A DNA stretch of 64,000 nucleotides, from NCBI GenBank assembly GCA_944325355.1, contig CALUZS010000011.1, forward strand, positions 37,593 through 101,592. Direction: 5' to 3'. Under the pieces are notes generated by a model. That model was not told the DNA's origin, ran no database searches, and saw nothing but the letters and a program-made list of their open reading frames with translations. This DNA is from an uncultured Parabacteroides sp. (GTDB lineage Bacteria; Bacteroidota; Bacteroidia; Bacteroidales; Tannerellaceae). Below are positions 7,955 to 17,911 of the stretch, piece by piece; the first letter of the stretch is position 1; every line of letters starts with the position of its first letter. Position numbers and translations under genes: made by a program.

Positions 7955-10267
7955 TCAATCCACTACCCGGGCAACCGATTTGATATGGTCATTCTTCGAG
8001 AGGGAGACACACAGCTTCTGGATGTCGCCCACATCGTGCACTTTCAATTTTATCCGTCCCTCAAACACACCGTCGCGGGCTTCGATGACCAGCCGCAGGA
8101 TGTTGACGTTCAAATCCTCGGAGATGGTCTTCGTGATGGCATTCAGAACGCCTACCGAATCGATACCTTTGATTTCGAGCGTCGCTTCGAAGGATGCCGA
8201 CTGGTAACTGCTCCACTCCGTATTGAGGATGCGCTCCCCGAAACTGCTCTTCAGCCGCATGGCGATGGGGCATGAACGCTTGTGTACAATCACGTTACCG
8301 TCATCGTTCAGGAAACCGATGGTCTCGTCGCCGGGTATCGGCTTGCAGCAGTCGGCTATCACGTAATTGCGTTCGAAAGCCTCTTCCCGCAGGATGTATG
8401 GCTTCTTCTTATCGATAGCGTGCTGCTTTTCATTTTCCGGCTCCACCGTTTGCGCCACCGTCTCCGGCTGGCCCGGCTTATTATGTTTCACACCCAGGCT
8501 CAACGCCTGCTTGAGATACTTAAACAACACGTTGTCTTTCTTCTCTTTCAACAGTTTCTTCAGATTGCCGGGCAGGCTTACCTCGCCGCGTCCTACGGCA
8601 CAATAAAACTCGTCCCGTTTCTGGAAACCGAAATACATGCACAGCTTGTCCAAATTCGACGGCTCGAACTTCAAATCGCACTGCATAAAGAGCGCTTCGA
8701 GCTTCTCCTTGCCCGCTTTCGCCGCATCTTTCCGTACTTTACGGAGCATGTCGTTGATTTTCGTGCGCGCCCGCGCCGTGGTAATGAACTTCAGCCACTC
8801 CGGCTGCGGCTCCTGCGAGCGCGAGGTGAGCACTTCCACCTGGTCGCCGCTCGCCAGCGGATGGCTCAACGGCACCAGACGGTGGTTGACCTTCGCGCCG
8901 ATGCACTTGTTGCCGATGTTGGAATGGAGCGCGTAGGCAAAGTCGAGCACCGTGGCTCCCTGCGGCAGCGTCTTTATATCCCCTTTCGGGGTGAAGACAA
9001 ATATCTCCGAGCTGAAAAGGTTCAGCTTGATGGTATCGAGGAAGTCGAGAGCATTCGGCGTGGGGTTCTCCAGGATTTCGGTAATCGTCCCAATCCATTT
9101 GTCCAGCTCCGTATCCTCCTCCACATGGTGTTCCTTGTATTTCCAATGGGCGGCAAAGCCTTTCTCGGCAATGTCGTCCATCCGGCGGCTGCGTATCTGT
9201 ATCTCTATCCACTGCCCGTCGGGACCCATCACCGTAAGGTGCAGCGCCTGGTAGCCGTTGGCTTTCGGGCGGCTCACCCAATCGCGGATACGGTCCGGAC
9301 GTATCCGGTAGATGTCGGTTATCGCCGAATAGATATCCCAGCACTGGTTCTTCTCATCCACACCCGGCTTAGGGTCGAAGATGATACGCACGGCATAGAG
9401 GTCGTAGATATCCTCGAAAGCGACTTTCTTCGCCTCCATCTTGCACCAGATGGAATAGATAGACTTGACCCGCGCCTTCATCTCGTAGTTCAGACCCATC
9501 TCGTGCAGCTTCTTGTCGACCGGGATGGCAAAATGCTCGAACAGCTGCTGCCGCTGCGACTCGGTTGCCGACAGTTTCGCTTCAATCATGGCATATTCCT
9601 GCGGGTGTTCGTATTTGAAGCTGAGGTCTTCCAGCTCGGTCTTTATCGTGAACAGCCCCAGCCGGTGCGCCAGGGGGGCATAGAGGTAGAGCGTCTCTCC
9701 CGCTATCTTGAACTGCTTGGTGGGGGGCATCGAGCTCAACGTGCGCATGTTATGCAGACGGTCGGCTATTTTTATCAGGATGACCCGGATGTCGTCGCTC
9801 ATGGTGAGCAGCAGCTTACGGAAATTCTCCGCCTGCGCCGATGCCTGTTCCCCGAAGATGCCGCCTGAGATTTTCGTCAGCCCGTCCACAATCTGGGCGA
9901 TTTTGTCGCCGAACATGTTGCGGATATCCTCCACCGTGTATTCGGTATCTTCCACCACATCATGCAGCAACGCCGAACAAATCGAGGTGGAGCCTAACCC
10001 CATCTCCTCGGAGACAATCTGCGCAACGGCTATCGGGTGCATGATGTATGGCTCCCCCGAACGGCGCTTCACGCCGGCATGCGCCTGGTTGGCAAAATTG
10101 AACGCCTTTGTAATCAGCTCCACTTTCCTGCGGTGGTTCGAGTTCAGGTAACTCTTCAAGAGCTTGTCGAAGCCTTTCCGAATCATCCGATCCTCTTCCG
10201 AAAGAGACTTTTTCTCTTTTACCGGGGCATCCTGCCCATCCGTAACCTTTTGATTATCCACATCCAT
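7955..10267 (-). CDS. Bifunctional (p)ppGpp synthetase/hydrolase RelA/SpoT
   Basis: Predicted 770-residue cytosolic enzyme that makes and degrades (p)ppGpp. Domains in order: HD hydrolase (about 45-200, intact HDVVED at 102-107, so hydrolysis is likely active), synthetase (about 255-375, with RVKSIYSIWCKM at 266-277 and GYQALHLTV at 338-346), TGS (421-481, beginning EIFVFTPKGD), a helical/zinc-finger-like part with DCCKPIPGDE, and a C-terminal ACT domain (about 690-770). ATG 10267 is chosen because the upstream extension runs through the preceding terminator and is not family-like. It lies downstream of the leftward parAB-mltD group but has its own -7 box and is insulated by a terminator. Confidence 0.95.
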   Translation of the reverse strand: MDVDNQKVTDGQDAPVKEKKSLSEEDRMIRKGFDKLLKSYLNSNHRRKVELITKAFNFANQAHAGVKRRSGEPYIMHPIAVAQIVSEEMGLGSTSICSALLHDVVEDTEYTVEDIRNMFGDKIAQIVDGLTKISGGIFGEQASAQAENFRKLLLTMSDDIRVILIKIADRLHNMRTLSSMPPTKQFKIAGETLYLYAPLAHRLGLFTIKTELEDLSFKYEHPQEYAMIEAKLSATESQRQQLFEHFAIPVDKKLHEMGLNYEMKARVKSIYSIWCKMEAKKVAFEDIYDLYAVRIIFDPKPGVDEKNQCWDIYSAITDIYRIRPDRIRDWVSRPKANGYQALHLTVMGPDGQWIEIQIRSRRMDDIAEKGFAAHWKYKEHHVEEDTELDKWIGTITEILENPTPNALDFLDTIKLNLFSSEIFVFTPKGDIKTLPQGATVLDFAYALHSNIGNKCIGAKVNHRLVPLSHPLASGDQVEVLTSRSQEPQPEWLKFITTARARTKINDMLRKVRKDAAKAGKEKLEALFMQCDLKFEPSNLDKLCMYFGFQKRDEFYCAVGRGEVSLPGNLKKLLKEKKDNVLFKYLKQALSLGVKHNKPGQPETVAQTVEPENEKQHAIDKKKPYILREEAFERNYVIADCCKPIPGDETIGFLNDDGNVIVHKRSCPIAMRLKSSFGERILNTEWSSYQSASFEATLEIKGIDSVGVLNAITKTISEDLNVNILRLVIEARDGVFEGRIKLKVHDVGDIQKLCVSLSKNDHIKSVARVVD

Positions 10268-10333
10268 AACCGTTCCCTTTCTACACTTGGTCAGATTTGC
10301 ACGAATATAGTGAATTCTACATCCGCTGTCAGG

Positions 10334-10341
10334 CAAATATA
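10334..10341 (-). promoter_or_regulatory. Probable -7 box for relA/spoT
   Basis: On the minus strand these bases read TATATTTG, a match to TAnnTTTG, about 67 bases before the start codon and just after the terminator of the upstream SusD gene. No -33 element at ideal spacing is obvious. Confidence 0.45.
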
Positions 10342-10373
10342 CACATTCTTTACCAAACGCGCCGATAAAAAAA

Positions 10374-10414
10374 CAAAAAAGGGGGGGGGAAGCCCGCTTT
10401 CCGGACTCCCCCCC
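10374..10414 (-). terminator. Intrinsic terminator of the second SusC/SusD transcript
   Basis: On the minus strand seven G, AGTCCG, a GAAA tetraloop, CGGGCT and a C tract form a long GC stem, followed by a run of six T (plus-strand A at 10375-10380). It separates the SusD-like gene from relA/spoT. The plus-strand G9 run is one arm of this stem. Confidence 0.9.
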
Positions 10415-10437
10415 TTTCAAGTTATTGTCAAAAATTT

Positions 10438-12057
10438 CTATTGGTATCTGGTATTGGTGTTCCACCATACGCGGACGTTACGCCCGTCGCCGTTGCCGCC
10501 GTTCAGCGAACCGTCGTTGGCATTTGCGTTCAGGCTCTTTTCATCGTTGATGTATTGCAACTTCTTGATGAACTGTCCTTGCGGTATGTCGGAGCTTTCG
10601 TTCATTACCGGCAGGCTCAATGTAGGATAACCTGTACGGCGCACTTCCGCCCAAGCTTCCACTCCGTCGGGGAACAAAGCCAACCATTTCTGGGTGATGA
10701 TTTGTTCCAACGTCTCTTCAAAGTCGCCTGTCACGAGCGCGTTGGCCGTGATATAGGTCTCGTCGTCAGCCGAGTCGTAAGAATAAGCGTCCACGGCATA
10801 CTGGCGCGATTCCGCAAACGATGCACGGATACCTTCTTCGTAGTTCTGCGCCATGTCACCGGCACCTGCCCAACCGCGAAGCGCTGCTTCCGCCTTCAGG
10901 AAACATACCTCCGAATAGGTCATGATGGGTTTCGGGATTTCCAACTGGGCATATACATCCCCCGGATAATCATTCGTATTAGCAATACTGGACTGGCTGT
11001 TCCAGGTACTGTATTTGTATCCCCATACGCAGGAGTTGTTCTGCGCAGTATATTCGTCCGTAGTCATGGAGCTTGAAGGCAGGCCGTTCGGCACGCCACG
11101 GTATTCAGGCGCTCCGGCAACTCCGGCAAGGTAACCTTGTGTCTTGCTGAAATGGAGCTCCAGACGCGGGTCGTTCACCGAGCTTTTGTTGACGGTACCG
11201 TTTGCCAACATCGCATCGATGATGGTCTTGCTGGCGCGGAACTCGTTCCATGTACTGATGGTCAACAACGAATAACCGTCGTTCTCGATGTAGTTGATAA
11301 CACCGGCATTGTCGGAAACGCTCGACAACAGGTTGTTGGTAGCCAACGCCTTTTCGCCTTCCGTCTGTGCCAACTCAGGGTCTACGTACACCAGGCGCAA
11401 CGCCATACGCAGGCGGAGCGAATTGCCCAGACGAATCCATTTGTCGTAATCGCCGGAATAAATCAAATCCTGCAAACCGAATGTAGCCAAACCTAAATCC
11501 TTGTTCTCTTCCAGAAAAGCGATGGCTTCGTCCAGTTCGTTGAAGAGGTCTTCGTAAATGGATTGCTGGCTATCGTATCTGGGGGCAGTGATGCCTTGGC
11601 TCGCTTCCGTATACGGGATGTCGCCGAACAGGTCGGTGGTACGTTGCGCCACGAATGCCGCATAGATACGCATCACGTTGTACATGTTCTCATATTCGGG
11701 GTGCTCTTCGAGCGTACCTTCCACATAGTTCATGTTGTTGGCAACATATTCGTAGTACATACGCCAGAAGCTCTCTTTGATATACTGGTCGTTATACCCG
11801 TAACGGTCGGTCGTGAAACTTGCCGTCGTGCAGGCAACATATTGCGCATACTGGTTTGTTGCCAAATTCTCCCCAACCTGGCACTCCCAGGAGCGGGTAC
11901 AATAGCCGTACTGCGCCATTTTCGGGAAAATCAACGACGGGGACGATTCCGTAGGGTTGTTAGGGTCGGTATTCATGTCGTCGAAATTCCCCGTGCAACC
12001 GGTGACGAGAGCCAAACCTAATCCTAATATGGTGAATTTATTAATGAACTTTTTCAT
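10438..12057 (-). CDS. SusD-like lipoprotein (SusD-like_2 type)
   Basis: Predicted 539-residue lipoprotein with signal peptide MKKFINKFTILGLGLALVTGC and lipobox LVTGC (Cys21). The start of the mature protein, FDDMNTDPNNPT, and the later helical parts are typical of the second SusD group (SusD/RagB nutrient-binding lipoproteins). The C-terminus includes QKWLALFPDGVEAWAEVRRTGYP, also characteristic. It would sit on the cell surface as the substrate-binding partner of the SusC gene that ends 15 bases upstream. It is smaller than, and only distantly similar to, the SusD protein at 1.7 kb, so the two pairs probably handle different ligands. Confidence 0.92.
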   Translation of the reverse strand: MKKFINKFTILGLGLALVTGCTGNFDDMNTDPNNPTESSPSLIFPKMAQYGYCTRSWECQVGENLATNQYAQYVACTTASFTTDRYGYNDQYIKESFWRMYYEYVANNMNYVEGTLEEHPEYENMYNVMRIYAAFVAQRTTDLFGDIPYTEASQGITAPRYDSQQSIYEDLFNELDEAIAFLEENKDLGLATFGLQDLIYSGDYDKWIRLGNSLRLRMALRLVYVDPELAQTEGEKALATNNLLSSVSDNAGVINYIENDGYSLLTISTWNEFRASKTIIDAMLANGTVNKSSVNDPRLELHFSKTQGYLAGVAGAPEYRGVPNGLPSSSMTTDEYTAQNNSCVWGYKYSTWNSQSSIANTNDYPGDVYAQLEIPKPIMTYSEVCFLKAEAALRGWAGAGDMAQNYEEGIRASFAESRQYAVDAYSYDSADDETYITANALVTGDFEETLEQIITQKWLALFPDGVEAWAEVRRTGYPTLSLPVMNESSDIPQGQFIKKLQYINDEKSLNANANDGSLNGGNGDGRNVRVWWNTNTRYQ

Positions 12058-12072
12058 AAGATGGTAGACGAA

Positions 12073-15000
12073 TTAGAATTTAACATTAAGATTGAAACCG
12101 AAAGAACGTGTGGATGGCAATGCCATGAATTCAAATGCCTGTGCATAATCCTGACGTCCGAAAGAACCTTCCGGGTTGCTCGGACAGCCTTTGAAAATAT
12201 AGAACAGGTCACGTCCTACGAATGATAATTTCACGTTGGAAATCGGCAGGTTCTTCAACCAGGAATGAGGGAATGTGTAACCGAGCGACAACTCACGGAA
12301 CTTCACGTAAGAAGCGTCGTACATAAACTCTTCGGCAACACCTGTTCCGCCGCCTACTGCCAGCCAGTAGTCTTGCGGATTCACGGCGATGGTGTTGGTC
12401 TCACCCGTGCCCTGCAATACGCCCGGCACTACGAAGCCGCCATCACGTCCTTCGAGCGTACGTGCGGAAGTACCGTGTGAAGTGGCATAGGCATCGGTCA
12501 TGGAGATGATGTCTCCACCTACGCGTGCATCGATCAATGCACTCAACGACAAGTTTTTCCAACGGAGAGTCGTTGCGAATGAACCGGTCCAGTCGGGTGT
12601 CATGTTACCGATAACCTTTTCACCGCTGTTGATAACCGGAAGCCCTGTTTCCGGATTGATTACCACGTTCCCGTTCTCGTCGCGTTCGTAATATTTCCTT
12701 GCCACGATGTCACCGTAACGGCCGCCTTCATCTACCACTACGCTGGCAAGACGGGTCTCACCCACTACGAAACGTTTCAGGTCCTCATCCAACTCGGCAC
12801 AAGTGGTACGGTTCAGACCCCAGTTCAGGGTAACGTCCCATGTCCAGTCCTTGGTTTCGATCGGCGTACCGGTCAACGAGATTTCCGCACCGTAGGAACG
12901 CATCTTACCGGCGTTAATCAACTGCCGTTCGTAACCCGATGAACCGGCTACGGATACGTTCAGAATCTGGTTGTAGGTATTTGCATGATAGTAAGTCACA
13001 TCCAAGCCCAAGCGGTTGCCGAACATGCGGTATTCGATACCGGCTTCATACGAACGGGTATCTTCCGGCCGCAAGTTACGCAATGCCAATATACCGTAGT
13101 TAACACTCGGGTCGTTAGGAGAGGTAGTGACGATGCTGCCACCGATAGTCTCGAAATAGTAGTAGTTCATCAAACGGTACGGGTTGGTATCGTTACCTAC
13201 CTGTGCGTAAGAGACACGTGCCTTCAAATAACTGATTTGCTCCGGTAAATCCACCATTTCGGAGATGATGCCCGACAAGCTGACAGAGGGATAGAAATAA
13301 GAGCGGTTGTCGGCAGGCAGCGTAGACGACCAGTCGTTACGTGCGGAGAAGTCCAGATAAAGCATGCTCTTCCATCCGATGGAAGCGTTTCCTAAAACGG
13401 AGTTGATGCGTTTCTTGGAGAAGTCTTCCGATACCACCTGGTTGTTACCGTTACCGAGCGTCGGGAACGCCGGGATGCTGTAATATCCGGAAGAACCTGA
13501 TATCGCATCGTATTTGTATGCCGTCATGGCAGCGCCCACGTTCGCTGTGATGTCGAAATCACCGAAACGTTTGTTGAAGTTCAACATCAAGTCGGCGTTG
13601 AACTCTTCGGTATTGGACTTTACATGTGTATATTGCGTATCCTTAATAGACTGAGCGTAAACGTCCTTGGTCACACGTTTCATGTTGTACCAGTCGATAC
13701 CCACACGTCCGGTCACCTTCAACCAGTCGGTGATTTTACCGACAAGCTGCAGGCTACCGATGATACGGTTCGTCTCATCGTTGTTGGTGTTGTCACGCAA
13801 CGTCCTCGTGTAGGGGTTGGTATATTCACGGCTCGTACCAATCCAGTTGACCGTGTTACCGTCCAAGCCAATCGGGTCTTGCAAATCCGACAGACGGATA
13901 CCGCGAGGCATGGTAATCAATGTCTTGGTCAGACCGTATTCACCCATTACGGGACGGCCTTCGCCTTTCTGACGCATATAATTGATTTTCACGCTCAAAT
14001 CAATGTATTTGCTCTTCAGTTCGGAAGCCAAATCGTAATATTGCTTATTTAATGTATGGTTCGGCGTGATACCTTCGTTCCGTTGGTCGGAGAAGGAGAA
14101 ACGAGCCGTTGCATGGTCGGAACCGCCCGATGCGGTAATCGTGTTGGTGTAGTTCAGACCTGTCTGGTAGAAATCTTCAATGTAATTGTTCTGTGGCAAC
14201 AAGGCATACTGGCTGTCGTAACGGCTGTCGTTGTAGATACTCTGCGCGTTGACACCGCGCCAGCTGTTTACCAACTGCCCTTCCATCTTCGCGCCCCAGC
14301 TGCCGGTTGCACCGATGGCAAAGCTTCCGCCGGAGCCCTGGCTATATACATTCTGGTATTCGTACGAATCGTACGGCTGGCTGAAGGTAAGGTTACCGTT
14401 GTATTCGATTTGCAACTCACCCGATTTACCTTTCTTCGTTGTTACGATGATGGCACCGTTCTGCGCACGCGAACCGTAAAGTGCGGCAGCGTTGGCACCT
14501 TTCAAAACGGAGATGGATTCGATGTCGTCGGGGTTGATCATGGATGCGGCGCCACCGAAGTCGATACCGTCACCGCCCCATTCGCCGCTCACCGTAGCTC
14601 CCTGGCCATCGTTGATAGGCATACCGTCGACAACCCAAAGCGGCTGGTTGTTACCGCTCAAAGAGGTGGTACCACGGAGGACGATACGGGTAGAACCACC
14701 CATACCGGTTCCTGACTGAGATATTTGGACTCCGGCAACCTTACCTTGCAACAGGTTGGCTGCACTTTCCGAACGGATTTCCGTCATGCCCTCCGTCTTC
14801 AATTCCTGCATGGCGTATCCCAAAGATTTTTTCTCCCGCTTGATACCGAGAGCAGTTACTACAACTTCATCAAGCGCTTCTACGTCTGATTCCAAAACGA
14901 TATCAAGGGAAGTTTGGTCTTCAATAACGATTTCCTGTGTTTTGTATCCCATATAGGAAATCTGTAACGTAGCCCCTTTTGGCACATTGAGAACAAACCG

Positions 15001-15228
15001 ACCGTCCAAGTCGGTAGTTACTCCCGTCGTCGTTCCTTTTACTAAAACACTTGCTCCAATAACAGTTTCTCCGGTATTGTCTTTTACAACACCTTCAATT
15101 TGTCTGTCTTGATTAGTAATGGTCGTGTTTGGCGTACCGGCGTTAAGTATCATGGTTGGAGTTACGGCAAGACAGCACGATAACACCAACACTTTGGGAA
15201 TTTGCTTCCCGTAATGGCGAATATTCAT
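12073..15228 (-). CDS. SusC/RagA-family TonB-dependent transporter
   Basis: Predicted 1051-residue outer-membrane transporter. Start ATG 15228 (MNIRHYGKQIPKVLVLS) gives a proper signal peptide; longer in-frame starts add a tail that does not fit. Order: signal peptide, carboxypeptidase-regulatory-like domain (about 43-115, IEGVVKDNTGETVIGASVLV), TonB-box-like DEVVVTALG (120-128), plug domain with VLRGTTSLSGNNQPLWVVDG, and a long barrel ending GFNLNVKF. With the downstream SusD protein it forms an importer. The pair lies inside a cluster of housekeeping genes (parAB-mltD on one side, relA/spoT on the other), with about 410 non-coding bases upstream. Confidence 0.95.
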   Translation of the reverse strand: MNIRHYGKQIPKVLVLSCCLAVTPTMILNAGTPNTTITNQDRQIEGVVKDNTGETVIGASVLVKGTTTGVTTDLDGRFVLNVPKGATLQISYMGYKTQEIVIEDQTSLDIVLESDVEALDEVVVTALGIKREKKSLGYAMQELKTEGMTEIRSESAANLLQGKVAGVQISQSGTGMGGSTRIVLRGTTSLSGNNQPLWVVDGMPINDGQGATVSGEWGGDGIDFGGAASMINPDDIESISVLKGANAAALYGSRAQNGAIIVTTKKGKSGELQIEYNGNLTFSQPYDSYEYQNVYSQGSGGSFAIGATGSWGAKMEGQLVNSWRGVNAQSIYNDSRYDSQYALLPQNNYIEDFYQTGLNYTNTITASGGSDHATARFSFSDQRNEGITPNHTLNKQYYDLASELKSKYIDLSVKINYMRQKGEGRPVMGEYGLTKTLITMPRGIRLSDLQDPIGLDGNTVNWIGTSREYTNPYTRTLRDNTNNDETNRIIGSLQLVGKITDWLKVTGRVGIDWYNMKRVTKDVYAQSIKDTQYTHVKSNTEEFNADLMLNFNKRFGDFDITANVGAAMTAYKYDAISGSSGYYSIPAFPTLGNGNNQVVSEDFSKKRINSVLGNASIGWKSMLYLDFSARNDWSSTLPADNRSYFYPSVSLSGIISEMVDLPEQISYLKARVSYAQVGNDTNPYRLMNYYYFETIGGSIVTTSPNDPSVNYGILALRNLRPEDTRSYEAGIEYRMFGNRLGLDVTYYHANTYNQILNVSVAGSSGYERQLINAGKMRSYGAEISLTGTPIETKDWTWDVTLNWGLNRTTCAELDEDLKRFVVGETRLASVVVDEGGRYGDIVARKYYERDENGNVVINPETGLPVINSGEKVIGNMTPDWTGSFATTLRWKNLSLSALIDARVGGDIISMTDAYATSHGTSARTLEGRDGGFVVPGVLQGTGETNTIAVNPQDYWLAVGGGTGVAEEFMYDASYVKFRELSLGYTFPHSWLKNLPISNVKLSFVGRDLFYIFKGCPSNPEGSFGRQDYAQAFEFMALPSTRSFGFNLNVKF

Positions 15229-15639
15229 ACGCTTACTTTTTTTTAAATTGTTAAAAAAACGGTTTATAAAGATCCTTGCCACAAAGATTAGTAATATTTT
15301 GGAGATAAAGAAAAAATATTGAAGAAAATTTTTCATTTTAACATTTCGCCCGGCAATAAGGATTCGGAACCTATGGCACGTCTGAAGGTTATTTTCAAGC
15401 ATCTGAGACACTGTAAGCCATTTTTTCGCACAGACAGGCGGGCTATGTGGAAAGGCTGGAACGGGAATCGCCCCGATGCTCCCGCCACCTGCACATCCAT
15501 AAAATAAAGCAACCTTTCGTTATTCTTTACAACCGAAATAACGAAAAATATTTTAACAGTAACCATGTTTGCGCTTAATATTTTTCATATCAAGCGCGGA
15601 ATAAATGATATTTTTTAAATTCGCACAAAAGAATTTCCG
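15229..15639. other. Intergenic region between mltD and the second susC
   Basis: About 410 bases without a credible gene. It holds two dyads: TTTCGTTATT (15515-15524) with AATAACGAAA (15537-15546), and GCGCTT (15571-15576) with AAGCGC (15592-15597). Neither has a T run on the minus strand, so they are weak terminator candidates for mltD or operator-like sites for susC. A near match to the -7 box (TAATCTTTG on the minus strand, one base too long) lies near 15285. Confidence 0.5.
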
Positions 15640-17178
15640 TCATCCGTTAGGAATTTTCAGCTTCTGTCCGGGATGGATGGAGGAGCCGCGCAAGCCGTTT
15701 GCTTTCTGGATGGCGGAAATCGTCACGCCGGGGTATTTCTTCGAGATGGTATAGAGCGAATCGCCCGACTTCACCTCATAGAACACAAACTTGCCGGAGC
15801 TGTCGGCCTTGTCACCCGTACCGGATGTGTTTTTTGCGGTAACGCCGGCAGTATCCGTTTTTTTCCGGGAAGCGGCAAGCGAAACACCGCCGTTATCCAC
15901 ATATAGGACAAGCCGTTTTCCCCGCGCTACCCGAGTGGAGCTCAGCCCGTTCCACTTCTTGATGTCGCGAGCCGTCACTCCGTAACGGTTTGCTATCGTA
16001 TAGAGGTTTTCCCCCTTCAACACGATGTGGGTGATGCGCTCTCTTGTCGCCGTTCCGGAGTTGCGCAGCTGCTGGTTCTGCGGCAGGTATTGCGCCAGGT
16101 ACTCTTCCGCCTTGTAGGAAGCAATCGAGTCTTCGTGTTCCGCGAACAGGTAGGTTTGCGCCGCCGGCAGCTTCAACACTTCGCGCCCCGTGTTTCCGGG
16201 GACGATGTCGCGCTTGTATTGCGGGTTCAAGACCTTAATCAGATCCAAATCGACGCCGAGCACCTCTGCCACCTGCTTCAGGTGCACCATCTTACCTACC
16301 TTCACGGTATCGGTAGCCAACGGCAGGTCGGTCTGTATCGGACAGATGTTATGGTCGCAATAATAGTTCATGATGTAGTTGGCTGCAATAAACAACGGCA
16401 CATACGAACGGGTCTCCCTCGGCAGGTAGGGATAGATATCCCAGAAATCATGCTTGCCGCCGGAGCGGCGTATCGCCTTATTCACGTTCCCCGGTCCGCA
16501 GTTGTAGGATGCCAGCACCAGGTACCAGTCGCCGTAGATGGCATACATATCCTTAAAATAACGGCATGCCGCTTCCGTGGATTTCAGCGGGTCGAGCCGT
16601 TCATCGACAAGGCTGTTTATCTCCAGGCCGTAAATCTTCCCCGTGGGCAGCATGAACTGCCACAAGCCGGCAGCGCCCACCCTCGACAGCGCCGTGGGGT
16701 TGAGGGCGCTCTCCACCACTGCCAGGTATTTCAGCTCCAACGGCAGCCCGTGCTTATCGAGCACCTCTTCAATTATCGGGAAATAGAAATCCGCCATGCC
16801 CACCATGTAACGTATCAGCCCCCTGCGCCGTTCGGCATAAAGGTCGATGCAGTCGCGTACTACATTATTATATGTCAACCGGATGACACGGGGCAATCGG
16901 GAGAGCCGCTCCACATAGACCGAGTCGGGGAAAAACACGTTCTCCTCGTCATCGTGGCAGAAGCTGTCGCGCTTTGAGAAATAGCTGACATGCCAAGAGT
17001 GCAACAGGCTGTCTACGTTTGCATCCAGGCTTTCGGGGATAAGCCCTATCTCGTCGGCGAGGGTATCGCCCGACAATACCGAATAGATACTGTCGACCCC
17101 GGCAACAGGGGCATCCTCCTGTGCCTGCACCCAGAGGGGTAACAACATGCCTAAAACTAAAAACACCAACCGCTTCAT
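15640..17178 (-). CDS. mltD: Membrane-bound lytic murein transglycosylase with two LysM domains (MltD-like)
   Basis: Predicted 512-residue secreted enzyme with a signal peptide (MKRLVFLVLGMLLPLWVQAQ). The transglycosylase domain spans about residues 130-290: YLAVVESALNPTALS with catalytic Glu156, GAAGLWQFMLPTGKIYGL, and SYNCGPGNVNKAI. Two LysM modules follow (about 378-422 and 466-510, each with GENLYTIA or GDSLYTIS), which bind peptidoglycan. It would cleave glycan strands to anhydro-muropeptides during wall growth. No lipobox is seen, unlike E. coli MltD, so it is probably periplasmic. It follows the DUF5683 gene by 10 bases in the parA-parB transcript. Confidence 0.93.
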   Translation of the reverse strand: MKRLVFLVLGMLLPLWVQAQEDAPVAGVDSIYSVLSGDTLADEIGLIPESLDANVDSLLHSWHVSYFSKRDSFCHDDEENVFFPDSVYVERLSRLPRVIRLTYNNVVRDCIDLYAERRRGLIRYMVGMADFYFPIIEEVLDKHGLPLELKYLAVVESALNPTALSRVGAAGLWQFMLPTGKIYGLEINSLVDERLDPLKSTEAACRYFKDMYAIYGDWYLVLASYNCGPGNVNKAIRRSGGKHDFWDIYPYLPRETRSYVPLFIAANYIMNYYCDHNICPIQTDLPLATDTVKVGKMVHLKQVAEVLGVDLDLIKVLNPQYKRDIVPGNTGREVLKLPAAQTYLFAEHEDSIASYKAEEYLAQYLPQNQQLRNSGTATRERITHIVLKGENLYTIANRYGVTARDIKKWNGLSSTRVARGKRLVLYVDNGGVSLAASRKKTDTAGVTAKNTSGTGDKADSSGKFVFYEVKSGDSLYTISKKYPGVTISAIQKANGLRGSSIHPGQKLKIPNG

Positions 17179-17188
17179 CCTTTTTCCT

Positions 17189-17911
17189 CTAAAATGTAAA
17201 ACTGCAATTCACCCCGTAGGTACGGGAGCTGAACCTCGTCTGCGGCGTCACGACCGGTTCCACACGCATCGAGAGGTCCTGCGTTATGTCGAAATCAAAC
17301 AACTGCGCGTCCACATAGGCGTCAATCATGCACAAGGCGTAGACACCCACCGTAATGATGATACTCAAGTCGCGGAAACGGCGGTAATAATCTTTCCGGT
17401 TCTTTATCAACGTCTTGAAGTTCTCATTATTTATGTAATCCGCCGGGTCGCCGCCGCTCGGAACCAGATCCTGCCAACTGCTGTGCCAACTCGACGGGTC
17501 GTTGACATTCTCGTTCATGATGTCGTTGTAGGCAGTGGAATAATCGCGGTAGTTCCGGTTATTCCAGGTAATCGCGTAGATACAGCCCATAAATCCGCCA
17601 TAAACAATCGGCAGTTTCCAATATTTCCGGTTATAAATCTGTCCCAATCCGGGAACGAGCGAAAGCAAGACGGCTTTCGTGGGGTCTGGCTTGAAGATTT
17701 CCACCTCACGCTGTCCTGCCGCCTTCGGCAACGTGTCGGCCGACGCGATGACCCGTGCGGCTTCCGCCGCCGACGTCTCCATGACCTCCGTCACGACCGA
17801 GTCGGCAGATGCCACCGCCCCCTCGTCGGGCAGGGTATCCGTATCCCGGGCAAGCCCTGCCACCGCATGAAAGAGACAAATAAAAACAATGGAAATAATC
17901 CGTCCCATCAT
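17189..17911 (-). CDS. DUF5683 membrane protein
   Basis: Predicted 240-residue protein with a signal peptide (MMGRIISIVFICLFHAVAGLA), a low-complexity Ala/Asp/Thr stretch, then the conserved DUF5683 core: KPDPTKAVLLSLVPGLGQIYNRKYWK followed by two hydrophobic segments (IVYGGFMGCIYAITW and LSIIITVGVYALCMIDAYVDA) and a C-terminal part ending in a strand. The function is unknown; conservation with parB and mltD suggests a cell-envelope role. Its start overlaps the parB stop by 4 bases and it lies 10 bases before mltD, so it is co-transcribed. Confidence 0.88.
   Translation of the reverse strand: MMGRIISIVFICLFHAVAGLARDTDTLPDEGAVASADSVVTEVMETSAAEAARVIASADTLPKAAGQREVEIFKPDPTKAVLLSLVPGLGQIYNRKYWKLPIVYGGFMGCIYAITWNNRNYRDYSTAYNDIMNENVNDPSSWHSSWQDLVPSGGDPADYINNENFKTLIKNRKDYYRRFRDLSIIITVGVYALCMIDAYVDAQLFDFDITQDLSMRVEPVVTPQTRFSSRTYGVNCSFTF

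Noticed and set aside
8282..9868. 528-codon open frame on the plus strand
   Set aside because: It lies fully antisense to relA/spoT, whose domains are intact; the frame follows from codon bias on the other strand.
10381..10389. G9 run as a phase-variable tract
   Set aside because: It is one arm of an intrinsic terminator, which explains its composition.
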